Shown here: positions 8,000 to 16,036 of the stretch, in pieces
How positions within the stretch are numbered: position 1 is the first letter of the stretch
How the letters are laid out: the number at the start of each line of letters is the position of its first letter
Position numbers and translations under genes: made by a program
Assembly (NCBI RefSeq): GCF_030908625.1
Contig: NZ_CP133133.1
Location: forward strand, 2,666,001 to 2,730,000
Direction of reading: 5' to 3'
DNA length: 64,000 nucleotides
Origin: Paludicola sp. MB14-C6
GTDB taxonomy: Bacteria > Bacillota > Clostridia > Oscillospirales > Ruminococcaceae
The notes under the pieces: generated by a model
Seen by the model: only the letters and a program-made list of their open reading frames with translations
The model's database searches: none
What the model was told of the DNA's origin: nothing

Positions 8000-9090
8000 G
8001 ATGCAAAAATCTCCCTTTGTGGGGCATATGTTAATAAAATTTTATCAATACAAGATGTATCCAAATTATTCTTTACTTTTCGTACGTTGTATTTTAACCT
8101 ACTTAATGTTTCATTATCATAAAGAATAGATTCAATTTGTTTTACCCATTGGTCAGAACTTGCATTGATTACTTTTCCAATTTGATTATTTAAGATAAAG
8201 GTAGTGTTGTTAATTTCTTGTTGTAAAAAAGGTTGAAACACAAGAAGTGGTGTTTCTGAAAAAATAGATTCAAATAAAGTAATACCACCCGGCTTTGAAA
8301 TAATCACATCAGATTCATGCATATATTTGTATACTTCATTAGTATATCCAATTACTTGAATATTCTCGAATTTATTATATAGTAAATCATGTAATTGATG
8401 ATTGTTACCAGTTATAACAGTTGTTTTTACATTTTTTAATTGATTGAGTGATTGATAAAAGTCTAAATCTTTTGGAAGCAGTCCTAATCCGCCACCCATG
8501 ATTAAAATTTTCTTAGTAACATCTTTTTCATTCAACAGCTTTGTTTTAAATTCCTCTTTTACAGGAATACCGTTAATCAAAATTTTCTTTTCGGAAACAC
8601 CTTTTCTGATTAATGTTGACTTAATCGAATTACTACCTACTAAATAATAGTTGGTGTTTTCATTAATCCATTCTGAATGCCCGGTAATATCGGTTATACA
8701 GGTGATAAGCGGAGTGCTTAAACCGTATTTTTGCTTGTATCTAGAAACAAGCTGAGAACAGAAAGGAAGCGTAGAAAAAATCAAATCAGGCTTTGTCTCA
8801 ATCAATAATTGATTTAATTTTGAAAGAAAATAGCTCAAAAAAATAGGCCGAATATCTGTATGTCCGTCTTCGGTTTTACGATAAATATAGTTGTACATAT
8901 TACGACCACGATTTACTAAGAATGTAAAGCCATTGTACATTGCATTGGCATAAAGTGGTATAGAATAGTCAAAAAAATCTTTTATGGTAATCCCCATATT
9001 AGGATGATTTAATTGTATTTGTTGTTGAATGGAAGTTGAAGCAGAATAGTGACCCATTCCGAATTTTCCGGTTAAAATAAGTATGTTCAT
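7996..9090 (-). CDS. MGDG-synthase-type glycosyltransferase (diacylglycerol glucosyltransferase-like)
   Basis: About 364 residues. ATG at 9090 follows AAAGGAG; the open frame extends to 9195 without another ribosome site. The N-terminal G-K-F-G-M-G-H-Y-S-A-S is the lipid-acceptor motif of the MGDG synthase/UgtP/MurG-like GT28 group. The C-terminal half has I-M-G-G-G-L-G and S-K-P-G-G-I-T-L-F-E for UDP-sugar binding. It probably adds glucose or galactose to diacylglycerol at the inner membrane face, making glycolipid anchors. First gene of an overlapping three-gene operon with a deacetylase and a flippase-like protein, which fits assembly of a modified glycolipid or lipoteichoic-type polymer. 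Confidence 0.85.
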   Translation of the reverse strand: MNILILTGKFGMGHYSASTSIQQQIQLNHPNMGITIKDFFDYSIPLYANAMYNGFTFLVNRGRNMYNYIYRKTEDGHTDIRPIFLSYFLSKLNQLLIETKPDLIFSTLPFCSQLVSRYKQKYGLSTPLITCITDITGHSEWINENTNYYLVGSNSIKSTLIRKGVSEKKILINGIPVKEEFKTKLLNEKDVTKKILIMGGGLGLLPKDLDFYQSLNQLKNVKTTVITGNNHQLHDLLYNKFENIQVIGYTNEVYKYMHESDVIISKPGGITLFESIFSETPLLVFQPFLQQEINNTTFILNNQIGKVINASSDQWVKQIESILYDNETLSRLKYNVRKVKNNLDTSCIDKILLTYAPQREIFAS

Positions 9091-9260
9091 TTTAAAACTC
9101 CTTTCATTTTTGTATATCTGTTTATTTAAACGATTGAAATCTTGGATTGTCTTCATATTATTAATGATTTTATAACTTTTTATTAAAACAAGCAATAGAT
9201 ATTCCTTACAGCTCCCTTACAAAAATGTAAGAAACGAAAGAATACCTATGCTTTTCATAT

Positions 9261-10157
9261 TTATTTATTTTTATGTGTATCACGTTTTTTGAAAAATATT
9301 GCTATTAATATTGCAGTAATCAAAACTACTCCACATACCAGAATAATCAAAACGATTGTTTCTGTGGAACTAACATTTTTCGTTTGGGGCATTTTGTTTT
9401 CAGGAGCAGGTGTAATTTTTGCATCTGCGGGTTCATATGTCTCAGAAGATTCAGATACAATTGAACTTGTTTTACTTGATGAAGTGCTGTTATCAGTTGG
9501 AGCCGATAAGTTAATCCAAAAATTTCGCTTTGCCATGTAATACGGTACAAATCCCCATTTTACGCCGTCTTTGTCGGTGTAACATTTGCTAAAGGTTATC
9601 ATGTTAGACATTTCTCTTATTTTATCCATTGAAAAAGAAGTTTCCTTTTTCGGTGAATTTGGATAATCCCAAACAACTAAATTTCCTTGATATTCGTTAT
9701 GATTAAAAGATTCTGTAAATTCTTTGATATCTGCTTTATGCTCTTCCTCAAAGGATATATAATCATATATCAGCTTAACTTCCGTCATTTTAATCCAACC
9801 GATATTGAATTGGTGGTTATATATCTTTTCCAATGTGGTAGGTTTACCGTCTTTATCAATCGGATAGTATACTACACCCCATTCGACTTTATTTTTATCT
9901 GCATAGGTAAATGAAACACGAAATTCATATTTGTTGGGCGCTTGTGAGAATGGTTTAGCGGATGTTGGAGATTTGTAAATTGAAACAAATCCATCTTTTC
10001 CATTGGCATAAAAGCAGCGATTCACATGATTACATTCACTACGATGTTTTGTATAGAAGTCATCTTGTGGCTCCCAAATTACATCAGCAAAAACAGCTGT
10101 GCCGCTCCACAATATCATTACCAAGCAAAGCAATATACTAACAATACGCTTTTTCAT
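9261..10157 (-). CDS. Secreted, C-terminally membrane-anchored protein of unknown function
   Basis: About 298 residues. ATG at 10157 follows GGAGTGCTTAT. A signal peptide (residues 1-25, ending near A-V-F-A-D) is followed by two related modules that begin near D-V-I-W-E-P and near residue 180; each includes K-W-G-F-V-P or E-W-G-V-V-Y next to aromatic residues, resembling SH3-like folds. Then comes a Ser/Thr-rich linker, a 22-residue transmembrane helix and a KKR tail. M-P-Q-T-K before the helix only faintly resembles a sortase site. It is the last gene of the MFS/small-membrane-protein operon. The function is not recognised. Confidence 0.8.
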   Translation of the reverse strand: MKKRIVSILLCLVMILWSGTAVFADVIWEPQDDFYTKHRSECNHVNRCFYANGKDGFVSIYKSPTSAKPFSQAPNKYEFRVSFTYADKNKVEWGVVYYPIDKDGKPTTLEKIYNHQFNIGWIKMTEVKLIYDYISFEEEHKADIKEFTESFNHNEYQGNLVVWDYPNSPKKETSFSMDKIREMSNMITFSKCYTDKDGVKWGFVPYYMAKRNFWINLSAPTDNSTSSSKTSSIVSESSETYEPADAKITPAPENKMPQTKNVSSTETIVLIILVCGVVLITAILIAIFFKKRDTHKNK

Positions 10158-10173
10158 ATAAGCACTCCATTCT

Positions 10174-10533
10174 TCAAAATATAATATTGAGTACAAAACC
10201 GATTGAATAAGAAAAGACATTTGCTCCCAAAGAAAAATAAAACGGATGTTTGAATTCCAGTCCATAGGTTTTATAGTAAAAGGCTTCTACCAGAACAGCA
10301 AGAGTTTCTAAAGGAATGATTATAAAAACAGGATACCAATTTGTATAAGAAGTCAAAAGCATATAAGCTAAAACAACTACCGGGTTTGTAATAACATTAA
10401 CCAAGCAGATGAGTAAGTAATCTTTTGCGTTTCGCTTATGGGTAATCAATGCAAATAACAATTCAAAAAATAAGGTTAGCCCAAGCGAAATGAGGAGCGT
10501 TATGCATAAATCAAATAACTTGATAATTACCAC
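10174..10533 (-). CDS. Small integral membrane protein, operon partner of the MFS transporter
   Basis: 119 residues with about four hydrophobic helices and few charges. The GTG at 10533 is the best start available but sits very close to its purine-rich stretch, so the true start is uncertain. It overlaps the end of the MFS gene by 23 bases and is followed after 16 bases by the secreted protein, so the three are co-transcribed. Y-T-N-W-Y-P in the loop and E-A-x-x-Y near the last helix are conserved-looking, but no named family is recognised. Confidence 0.7.
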   Translation of the reverse strand: MVIIKLFDLCITLLISLGLTLFFELLFALITHKRNAKDYLLICLVNVITNPVVVLAYMLLTSYTNWYPVFIIIPLETLAVLVEAFYYKTYGLEFKHPFYFSLGANVFSYSIGFVLNIIF

Positions 10534-11551
10534 CCTTTTTCAGCCCAAAGAATAGTAATAAAAGCGATAACAGCGAAGCAACAGCAAAGCTGATATTGGA
10601 AGTAAACAGTGGGGGTAAACCAAGATAAACAGGAATAAATCCTAAAAACAATCCAAAGGTAAGCAATCCAAAGGTGAATCCCTTAGCACCAGGAAGTATT
10701 CGGGCAATTGCCCAAAGGGTGATCGGCATAGTCATATTAAAAAGGAAAACCCCAAGGATGCCAATAATCGGATTTTGTGCAAATAAAAATAGCAATGACG
10801 CAATCCCAAGCGAGAAAGCAGAAGCTTTTATAGCGCCAAATTTATCGGAAACAAATCCACCACTGCATTTACCGAAAACCACGCCACAAGTCAATATTAC
10901 TGCCCACTGCCATTGCGCTTTCCAAGTAAAATTAAGTAACATTCCTACATAAGAACGTAAGCATACGACTAAAAACAGGCAAACAACCGCAAGTAAAATG
11001 CCGTTTGAATAATTGACTTGAAATGAAAGAGGCGAATTATCTGAAAGAAAGGACTTTTTGAAATGATATTGTGTTATTAGTATAAACATAGTAATCAATA
11101 ATAAAACTGCAAGAATGAGTAATAGTGAAATTTGATGTTGCTTTCCCAATAACCTTCCAAAATAAATGCCAAATGCACCGGGAGAAACAAAAACACCTAA
11201 AGCACTGCTTTTCCTATGACTCATATTCAATACATCAATTCCGCCACCAACGTGAAACATACCATTTCCTATGCCTGCAACTATTGCCGCTATCATTGGT
11301 ATTGCAATGAACCCAAACGATAAAGCAACAAGCATACATCCAATGCAAGCAAAAATAGCATTACGGTTCCATTTATCGGCGATAAGTCCCAATGGCATTT
11401 GCATTGCAAACGCACAAAAATTATATATCAGCACGCATAAATACCAAGTTTCTGTTCCCAATAGCATGCTAAACAGCATAATCGCACAAGCAAAGTCAAT
11501 AATAAAATGTGCGATTGAATATGTAATGACCATTTCCCATTTCCTAATCAT
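10511..11551 (-). CDS. MFS transporter, fosmidomycin-resistance-like subgroup
   Basis: About 346 residues, 10-12 transmembrane helices. ATG at 11551 follows AGAAAGGTGTGC. The loop L-G-L-I-A-D-K-W-N-R-N between helices 2 and 3 is the MFS signature, and G-N-G-M-F-H-V-G-G-G resembles the G-N-A-x-F-H-P-G-G motif of the Fsr subgroup. At under 350 residues it is shorter than the usual 390-420, so it may be a compact version. It is the first gene of a three-gene operon with a small membrane protein and a surface-anchored protein. Substrate unknown; efflux is the more common role. Confidence 0.85.
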   Translation of the reverse strand: MIRKWEMVITYSIAHFIIDFACAIMLFSMLLGTETWYLCVLIYNFCAFAMQMPLGLIADKWNRNAIFACIGCMLVALSFGFIAIPMIAAIVAGIGNGMFHVGGGIDVLNMSHRKSSALGVFVSPGAFGIYFGRLLGKQHQISLLLILAVLLLITMFILITQYHFKKSFLSDNSPLSFQVNYSNGILLAVVCLFLVVCLRSYVGMLLNFTWKAQWQWAVILTCGVVFGKCSGGFVSDKFGAIKASAFSLGIASLLFLFAQNPIIGILGVFLFNMTMPITLWAIARILPGAKGFTFGLLTFGLFLGFIPVYLGLPPLFTSNISFAVASLLSLLLLFFGLKKGGNYQVI

Positions 11552-11866
11552 AAAAAGCACACCTTTCTATATAAAATACGATATAGACAAGGATAATATT
11601 TCAAGTTATAATTACTAGTATAATACAAATTTAATTAATAAGCAATATTTTACAGTAAAAGATGTAATATCACTATATTGTAAAATATCACAAAAGTATA
11701 GTTGAAGCTACCGTTAAAAGAGTGTTTTATGTGCGGAAGATAGAATATTTCCTATTGTTTTAGTATGATTTTTACATTATACCTTTTATATAATTGACAA
11801 TATAAAAGTAAGATAAATACCATAAATGAAGTAGAAATAGCTATAATAATTACCATATATCCTTCG
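11552..11866. other. AT-rich intergenic region between MFS and permease genes
   Basis: About 315 bases with no credible coding frame. It must hold the leftward promoter of the MFS operon; TATTAT/TATACT-like boxes occur near 11615-11630 on the minus strand but cannot be assigned firmly. Several short AT palindromes are present. No known RNA element was recognised. Confidence 0.4.
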
Positions 11867-11895
11867 TTGACAATACATTTCCTTTAAGATATGAT
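11867..11895 (+). promoter_or_regulatory. Sigma-A promoter of the APC permease gene
   Basis: TTGACA (11867-11872), a 17-base spacer and TATGAT (11890-11895). Transcription would start near 11902, about 36 bases before the TTG start codon at 11938. Confidence 0.75.
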
Positions 11896-11937
11896 ATATG
11901 CTATATTTTTCTCAAATTTTAAAGGTGGTGTGTTTTT

Positions 11938-13290
11938 TTGAATCATAAGAATGAAAAGTATGGTTTATTTACAGCAATCGCGATGATTGTTGGAATTTGT
12001 ATCGGTTCGGGAATATTTTTTAAAAGCGATAACATTTTAATAGCAACCAATGGAAGCATTATTTTAGGTGTATTGGTTTTTGCTATTGGAGCAATTGCTA
12101 TTATTTTTGGCGGATTGTGTTTCAGCGAATTAGCTTCAAGAACCAGCAAGCCGGGCGGAGTAGTTACTTATATGGACGAGTTTTCCGGTAAACGAAGTGC
12201 ATGTAGCTTTGGCTGGTTTCAAACTTTTATTTATTATCCTACATTAACTGCTGTTGTATCTTGGGTTGTCGGGATTTATACTTGCATTCTATTCAACCTA
12301 AAAAACACATTGGAGCAGCAAATTTTAATTGGTAGTGCTTTCTTGATAATTTGTTATGTGTATAATACACTATCGGCAAAAATCGGTGGCATTTTCCAAA
12401 ATGCTGCAACAATCATTAAGTTAATTCCGCTTGCATTATTGGCGGTTTTCGGTTTTATCTTTGGTAATCCAATGGAAGGTTTACAAAACGTATCTCCTTC
12501 TCATTTAATGGGGTTAACATGGATTTCTGCAATTGGACCAATTGCTTTTGCATTTGACGGATGGGTTGTTTCAACCTCCATTGCTCATGAAGTAAAAAAC
12601 TCAAAAAAGAATATGCCAAGAGCATTGATTATTGCACCATTTATAATATTAGCTTGTTATGTTTTATATTTTATAGGCATTACAACCTTTGTCGGAACAG
12701 AAAAAGTATTGGAAATGGGTGACGTTCATGTACAATATGCAGCGCAACAACTATTTGGCTCATTGTTTGCAAAAGCGATTACAGTATTTGTTGTAATATC
12801 TGTTATGGGTACATTAAATGGGCTGGTACTTGGTTTTATCAGAATGCCATATTCAATGGCTATTAGAGAAGGTATGTTCCCGTTTGCAAAAAAATTATCA
12901 ATAGTAAATAAGAAATTCAATATGCCTGTTTATTCAGCAGTTTTTGCATCTGCATTGAGTGCTTTTTGGATGGTGCTTCACTATTTGACTACTAAATTTA
13001 AATTGTTGCCAAACTCTGACGTTTCAGAAATATCTATTGCAGTAAGCTACGTATTTTATATTTTGTTATACTATCGTGTGTTCCAAATGTATAAAAGGAA
13101 AGAAATTAAAAGCGTTTGGAAGGGTATTGTATATCCGATTTTTGCAACGATCGGTTCGTTAATTATTTTATATGGCGCATTCCAAAGCAAGCTTTTCTTG
13201 ATATATGCTGCAATATGCGTGCTAGTGATTGTTGCATCAATCGTATTTTATACAAAGAAAATGAAGAAGATAAAACAAACCATATCATAA
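11938..13290 (+). CDS. APC-superfamily amino acid permease
   Basis: 450 residues, about 12 transmembrane helices. It starts with TTG at 11938, placed seven bases after AAAGGTGGTG. The first helix carries G-I-C-I-G-S-G-I-F-F, the unwound substrate-binding motif of the APC fold, and F-x-x-L-C-F-S-E-L-A-S and P-x-x-G-G-V-V-T-Y are the expected second and third helix signatures. F-A-F-D-G-W-V near residue 205 matches the LAT/y+LAT-like branch. It imports or exchanges amino acids at the cytoplasmic membrane; the specific substrate cannot be read. Monocistronic, with its own promoter and terminator. Confidence 0.9.
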   Translation: MNHKNEKYGLFTAIAMIVGICIGSGIFFKSDNILIATNGSIILGVLVFAIGAIAIIFGGLCFSELASRTSKPGGVVTYMDEFSGKRSACSFGWFQTFIYYPTLTAVVSWVVGIYTCILFNLKNTLEQQILIGSAFLIICYVYNTLSAKIGGIFQNAATIIKLIPLALLAVFGFIFGNPMEGLQNVSPSHLMGLTWISAIGPIAFAFDGWVVSTSIAHEVKNSKKNMPRALIIAPFIILACYVLYFIGITTFVGTEKVLEMGDVHVQYAAQQLFGSLFAKAITVFVVISVMGTLNGLVLGFIRMPYSMAIREGMFPFAKKLSIVNKKFNMPVYSAVFASALSAFWMVLHYLTTKFKLLPNSDVSEISIAVSYVFYILLYYRVFQMYKRKEIKSVWKGIVYPIFATIGSLIILYGAFQSKLFLIYAAICVLVIVASIVFYTKKMKKIKQTIS

Positions 13291-13326
13291 AAGGTTATTA
13301 GTGCAATGACTAATTAGGATATAAGA

Positions 13327-13361
13327 AAAAGTCACTTAAGCGAAAGCTTAGGTGACTTTTT
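13327..13361 (+). terminator. Intrinsic terminator after the permease gene
   Basis: Stem AAAAGTCACTTAAGC pairs with GCTTAGGTGACTTTTT across a GAAA tetraloop and ends in a T-run. The arms are nearly symmetric, so it would also stop leftward transcripts from 13418. Confidence 0.9.
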
Positions 13362-13417
13362 ATGGTTTGGTATAGATGATATGGATAATGGGTAGTTTAC
13401 ATGACTGTGCAGAGTGT

Positions 13418-13870
13418 TTATTTGGTGATAGTTTTAATATATTCAATTAATTCTTGATCTCTTGAAACTTCTATATAACCAAATTTCTTATACAAATGTT
13501 GATTGCCTACACTAAATACAGGAGTTGACAACTGCCATTGTGTTATATTGGGATATGTTTTTTCAGTCAGTACCATTGTTTGATAACCATATCCTTTATT
13601 TTGATAGAGTGGATGAATAACAAAGTCCTCAAATCTCATAGTAGCTTCATCAATAGGAATAAGAAAAAATGCTCCTATAATTCTATTATCTATTAATATT
13701 TTATATGCTATAAAATTATTTATAATATGTAGCTGAGATTCAACTTGATTGTAGCCCGGAGGACCTCCATCTCTTCCTAAATATGTATTTATTTCTTTAT
13801 TATAGGCAGTAGTTTTTATAGCTGTAATTTCCGTTGCGTCTTCTATGTTTGCTCTTAATATCTCTAACAT
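13418..13870 (-). CDS. GNAT-family N-acetyltransferase
   Basis: About 150 residues. ATG at 13870 follows TTGGAGGTTACT; the frame is open to 13918 but without a ribosome site. The acetyl-CoA-binding motif appears as F-V-I-H-P-L-Y-Q-N-K-G-Y-G-Y (Q-x-K-G-x-G), followed by the helix Q-T-M-V-L, and the C-terminal L-Y-K-K-F-G-Y is typical of motif B. Acceptor unknown. The probable promoter lies inside the 3' end of the RAYT gene just upstream (13965-13993). Confidence 0.88.
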   Translation of the reverse strand: MLEILRANIEDATEITAIKTTAYNKEINTYLGRDGGPPGYNQVESQLHIINNFIAYKILIDNRIIGAFFLIPIDEATMRFEDFVIHPLYQNKGYGYQTMVLTEKTYPNITQWQLSTPVFSVGNQHLYKKFGYIEVSRDQELIEYIKTITK

Positions 13871-13964
13871 AGTAACCTCCAATTTTGAAAACAATTTGTT
13901 TTCCAACCCAACTATCATTTTTAGATTTGTACATAGCTAACTAATATGTTGAAATACTTTCTTA

Positions 13965-13993
13965 ATCATAACATTCATTTTCTGTAAAAACAA
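13965..13993 (-). promoter_or_regulatory. Promoter of the GNAT gene, copy 1 of a three-member promoter family
   Basis: Reading leftward: TTGTTT (13993-13988), a 17-base spacer and TATGAT (13970-13965). The spacer begins TTACAGAAAA, shared with the copies at 14530 and 15128. It overlaps the last codons of the RAYT gene. Confidence 0.55.
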
Positions 13994-14478
13994 TCATCTT
14001 CCCATTTTAACGTGTTTGTGTCGATATATTGCCATATTTTTTGGTACTCCTGTTCGTTGCGGATAATGTGGTCGTGGTAGGAACGTTGCCAAATTTGTCG
14101 CCCAGGAGTATTATTGTATTTATTTGATAATTTAGTGGATATTGACTTAAATGTACAAATAATATCTGAAATTGTAGGGGCGGGGCTCTGCTCCGCCTGC
14201 ATGACGGATTGTGTATCCGCCCCTTTCATGATAACAATAATCATATGTATGTGATTTGGCATAATAACATATTTATCGATTTTAACATTATAACGTTTTG
14301 ATAAAGTGTTTATTTGGTTTTCTGCAACTTCTCCTATTGGGCTGAGCAGAGCCCAGCCCCTACAGATGTCTGACAGCATTTCATATCTGTTTTTGATGCA
14401 TATCGTAACGAAATACGCACCATTTTGGCTGTAATCATACCCTTTTAACCTGTTAGATTTTCGTTGCCTTAATTCCAC
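13975..14478 (-). CDS. REP-associated tyrosine transposase (RAYT, Y1_Tnp domain)
   Basis: 167 residues, GTG at 14478 after AGGTGGTGAATTT. The Y1-transposase marks are the metal-binding H-U-H motif N-H-I-H-M-I near residue 78 and the nucleophile region Q-R-S-Y-H-D-H-I-I-R-N near residue 140. Beginning R-x-x-x-R-L-x-x-Y-D-Y-x-x-x-G-x-Y-F-V-T-I-C is characteristic of RAYTs, single-copy domesticated relatives of IS200 transposases that move short REP palindromes. Two inverted REP-like sequences lie inside its own coding region (14173-14197 and 14340-14364) without breaking the frame. It has neither IS ends nor TnpB, as expected for a RAYT. Confidence 0.9.
   Translation of the reverse strand: MELRQRKSNRLKGYDYSQNGAYFVTICIKNRYEMLSDICRGWALLSPIGEVAENQINTLSKRYNVKIDKYVIMPNHIHMIIVIMKGADTQSVMQAEQSPAPTISDIICTFKSISTKLSNKYNNTPGRQIWQRSYHDHIIRNEQEYQKIWQYIDTNTLKWEDDCFYRK
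14173..14364. repeat. Inverted pair of 25-bp REP-like elements inside the RAYT gene
   Basis: TGTAGGGGC-GGGCTCTGCTC-type sequence at 14173-14197 reappears in inverted orientation at 14340-14364 with 23 of 25 positions identical. A second inverted match, AGGGGCGG at 14176-14183 with CCGCCCCT at 14217-14224, borders the first copy. Both copies are GC-rich against an AT-rich background and fall in stretches that are variable loops in RAYT proteins (residues about 38-47 and 85-101). Confidence 0.8.
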
Positions 14479-14529
14479 AAATTCACCACCTATGTATATA
14501 TCTATCTCAATATGTTAAAATTTTTCCTA

Positions 14530-14558
14530 ATTATATTATTCATTTTCTATAAAAATAA
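14530..14558 (-). promoter_or_regulatory. Promoter of the RAYT gene, copy 2 of a three-member promoter family
   Basis: Reading leftward: TTATTT (14558-14553), a 17-base spacer beginning TTATAGAAAA, and TATAAT (14535-14530), about 50 bases before the GTG start at 14478. Confidence 0.6.
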
Positions 14559-14576
14559 TACTTTTCCTATAGTTAT

Positions 14577-15041
14577 CTATTCCAAACATTCTGTATCACC
14601 GGCTTCTTCGTTGCCTAAATATGTTTGGTATTTATTACCGTGGTAAAGATCAATTATTTGTCTGCGGAGCTTTGAAGGGTATAATGGTTTTGAAATAAGA
14701 GTTTCAATATCAAGCCAGTCATAACCGACTTGATTTGTGTCACCATGAAGAACGGAACCTTTGATTTTGCCTACAAGCTCGCAAAGAAAAACCAAATCAA
14801 CGCGGTGAAAACTTTCACCATGTACTCCTTCAATAACGAAAACTAATTCTTTTGGAATAACTTTAAGTCCTAATTCTTCGGCAACCTCGCGGCAAACTGC
14901 ATCTGATAAATTTTCTTCTGATTCCTGACCGCCCCCAGGCATAATATAAAATACATCACCTTTGTCATCAATCTTTATAGCAAGTAATTTGCCGTCTTTA
15001 ATAATCAATGCTTTTGCGGAATTTCTGACTGGTCGGTTCAT
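14577..15041 (-). CDS. NUDIX hydrolase
   Basis: 154 residues. ATG at 15041 follows GAGGTGTAAG. The Nudix box is complete: Gly37-x5-Glu43-x7-Arg51-Glu52-Val-x-Glu55-Glu56-x-Gly58, so hydrolysis of a nucleoside-diphosphate-linked compound is expected. Residues 5-35 form the usual beta-strand N-terminus and the C-terminal helix ends with an acidic tail. Substrate cannot be predicted from the box alone. It is a separate transcript from the RAYT gene, with its own promoter at 15128-15156. Confidence 0.9.
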   Translation of the reverse strand: MNRPVRNSAKALIIKDGKLLAIKIDDKGDVFYIMPGGGQESEENLSDAVCREVAEELGLKVIPKELVFVIEGVHGESFHRVDLVFLCELVGKIKGSVLHGDTNQVGYDWLDIETLISKPLYPSKLRRQIIDLYHGNKYQTYLGNEEAGDTECLE

Positions 15042-15127
15042 CTTACACCTCATAAAATATTCATTATTCCAACTTCCCATTATAGCTTACTACAGATAAA
15101 ATCCAAAATAATGAATTGTTTTTCTCA

Positions 15128-15156
15128 ATTATATCATGTGTTTTCTGTAAAAACAA
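15128..15156 (-). promoter_or_regulatory. Promoter of the NUDIX gene, copy 3 of a three-member promoter family
   Basis: Reading leftward: TTGTTT (15156-15151), a 17-base spacer beginning TTACAGAAAA, and TATAAT (15133-15128), about 80 bases before the ATG at 15041. Confidence 0.6.
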
Positions 15157-15277
15157 TTCGATTTTCATTTTGCCGAATTTTCATCAATGTGATGGATATG
15201 ATATCACTACAACAAATGTACTTTTCTATTGTATAAACTTTTTCGCTTGGGCAAATACTAAAAAAGAGGTGATAGTC

Positions 15278-15448
15278 GTGAACATTTATTCAGATATGTA
15301 TTCTCTATTTGCAGAAGATAAAGATGCCAAAAAATACTTTGAAGCACTATCAGAGAATACGCAAAAGCAGATTATTATGCGTGCAAACAGCGTCAATTCA
15401 TTTGACGATTTGTTGGAATACGCAGATCAATACTCTTGTGAAGGTTAG
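15278..15448 (+). CDS. Small acidic protein, paralogue of the protein at 15655
   Basis: 56 residues from a GTG at 15278, eight bases after AGAGGTGAT; the upstream in-frame extension to 15116 has no ribosome site. Pattern: S-D-M-Y-S-L-F-A-E-D-x-x-A-x-x-Y-F-E-A-L, then Q-x-x-I, then S-F-D-D-L-L-E-Y-A. The same pattern occurs in the 63-residue protein 200 bases downstream. Both look like small all-helical acidic proteins without membrane segment or cysteine pair. No function is recognised. Confidence 0.7.
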   Translation: MNIYSDMYSLFAEDKDAKKYFEALSENTQKQIIMRANSVNSFDDLLEYADQYSCEG

Positions 15449-15456
15449 GTTTTCAT

Positions 15457-15476
15457 AGTAGACTTTTCAGTCTACT
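15457..15476 (+). terminator. Hairpin after the first small protein gene
   Basis: Stem AGTAGAC / GTCTACT around TTTTCA, nine bases after the stop codon, followed by TTAT. Short but correctly placed. Confidence 0.55.
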
Positions 15477-15654
15477 TTATACATAACGAAACGACAACAT
15501 AACGAATCATATCTTCCCTATAGTAAATACAATAAATGTTTTAGAAAACGTAATGTTATATGCAAGGATCCCAATCATTCGTTAAAGATTTGCAATAATG
15601 CAAGTTCTTATTTTTATAAAATCTGTTTCTATCAATTATGTATGAGGTGATTTT

Positions 15655-15846
15655 ATGTCAGAATATGTACATTTATGTTTATCTGATTTATTGGAGGAGG
15701 ATCTATCAAGTCAGGAATATTTTAATACTCTTCCTGATGACGTACGACAAAATCTATTGTTAATAGATAATATAACTACGTTTGAGGAGTTACAAGAACA
15801 AGCACGAATATTAAAAACAAAAATGAACAATAACCATTGGAATTGA
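15655..15846 (+). CDS. Small acidic protein, paralogue of the protein at 15278
   Basis: 63 residues, ATG at 15655 after ATGAGGTGATTTT. L-S-D-L-L-E-E-D-x-S-S-Q-E-Y-F-x-x-L-P-x-x-x-R-Q and T-F-E-E-L-Q-E-Q-A align with the protein at 15278, with conserved Y-F, Q and F-(D/E)-(D/E)-L positions. It has its own strong ribosome site and a good terminator, so it is very likely expressed. No known family is recognised. Confidence 0.7.
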   Translation: MSEYVHLCLSDLLEEDLSSQEYFNTLPDDVRQNLLLIDNITTFEELQEQARILKTKMNNNHWN

Positions 15847-15873
15847 AATAGAATTGTTATCATAAGCATAATG

Positions 15874-15910
15874 AAACAAAGGTCTTACTATTTTAGTGAG
15901 ACCTTTGTTT
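15874..15910 (+). terminator. Intrinsic terminator after the second small protein gene
   Basis: AAACAAAGGTCT and ACTA pair with TAGT and GAGACCTTTGTTT (one G-T), with a short T loop, followed by TTTTGTG. Confidence 0.85.
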
Positions 15911-16036
15911 TTGTGCTATTTTTTTGTGAAAATTACTGTCACATAGACTGAAAATGTTATCGTAGGTCTTATGTGCTTTTTGCTATGTTGCTATTATATA
16001 AATGTAACAAAAAGTTAATTTGTATTTTTACATCAA

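Noticed and set aside
9261..9400. Sortase (LPXTG) anchor in the secreted protein
   Set aside because: M-P-Q-T-K lacks Leu-Pro-x-Thr-Gly; the transmembrane helix and KKR tail alone explain anchoring.
11271..11618. 115-codon plus-strand frame opposite the MFS gene
   Set aside because: It is antisense to transmembrane segments and has no start signal; the MFS frame on the other strand is clear.
14173..14364. CRISPR array or tandem repeat array
   Set aside because: Only two inverted 25-bp copies occur, with no regular spacers and no cas genes anywhere in the window.
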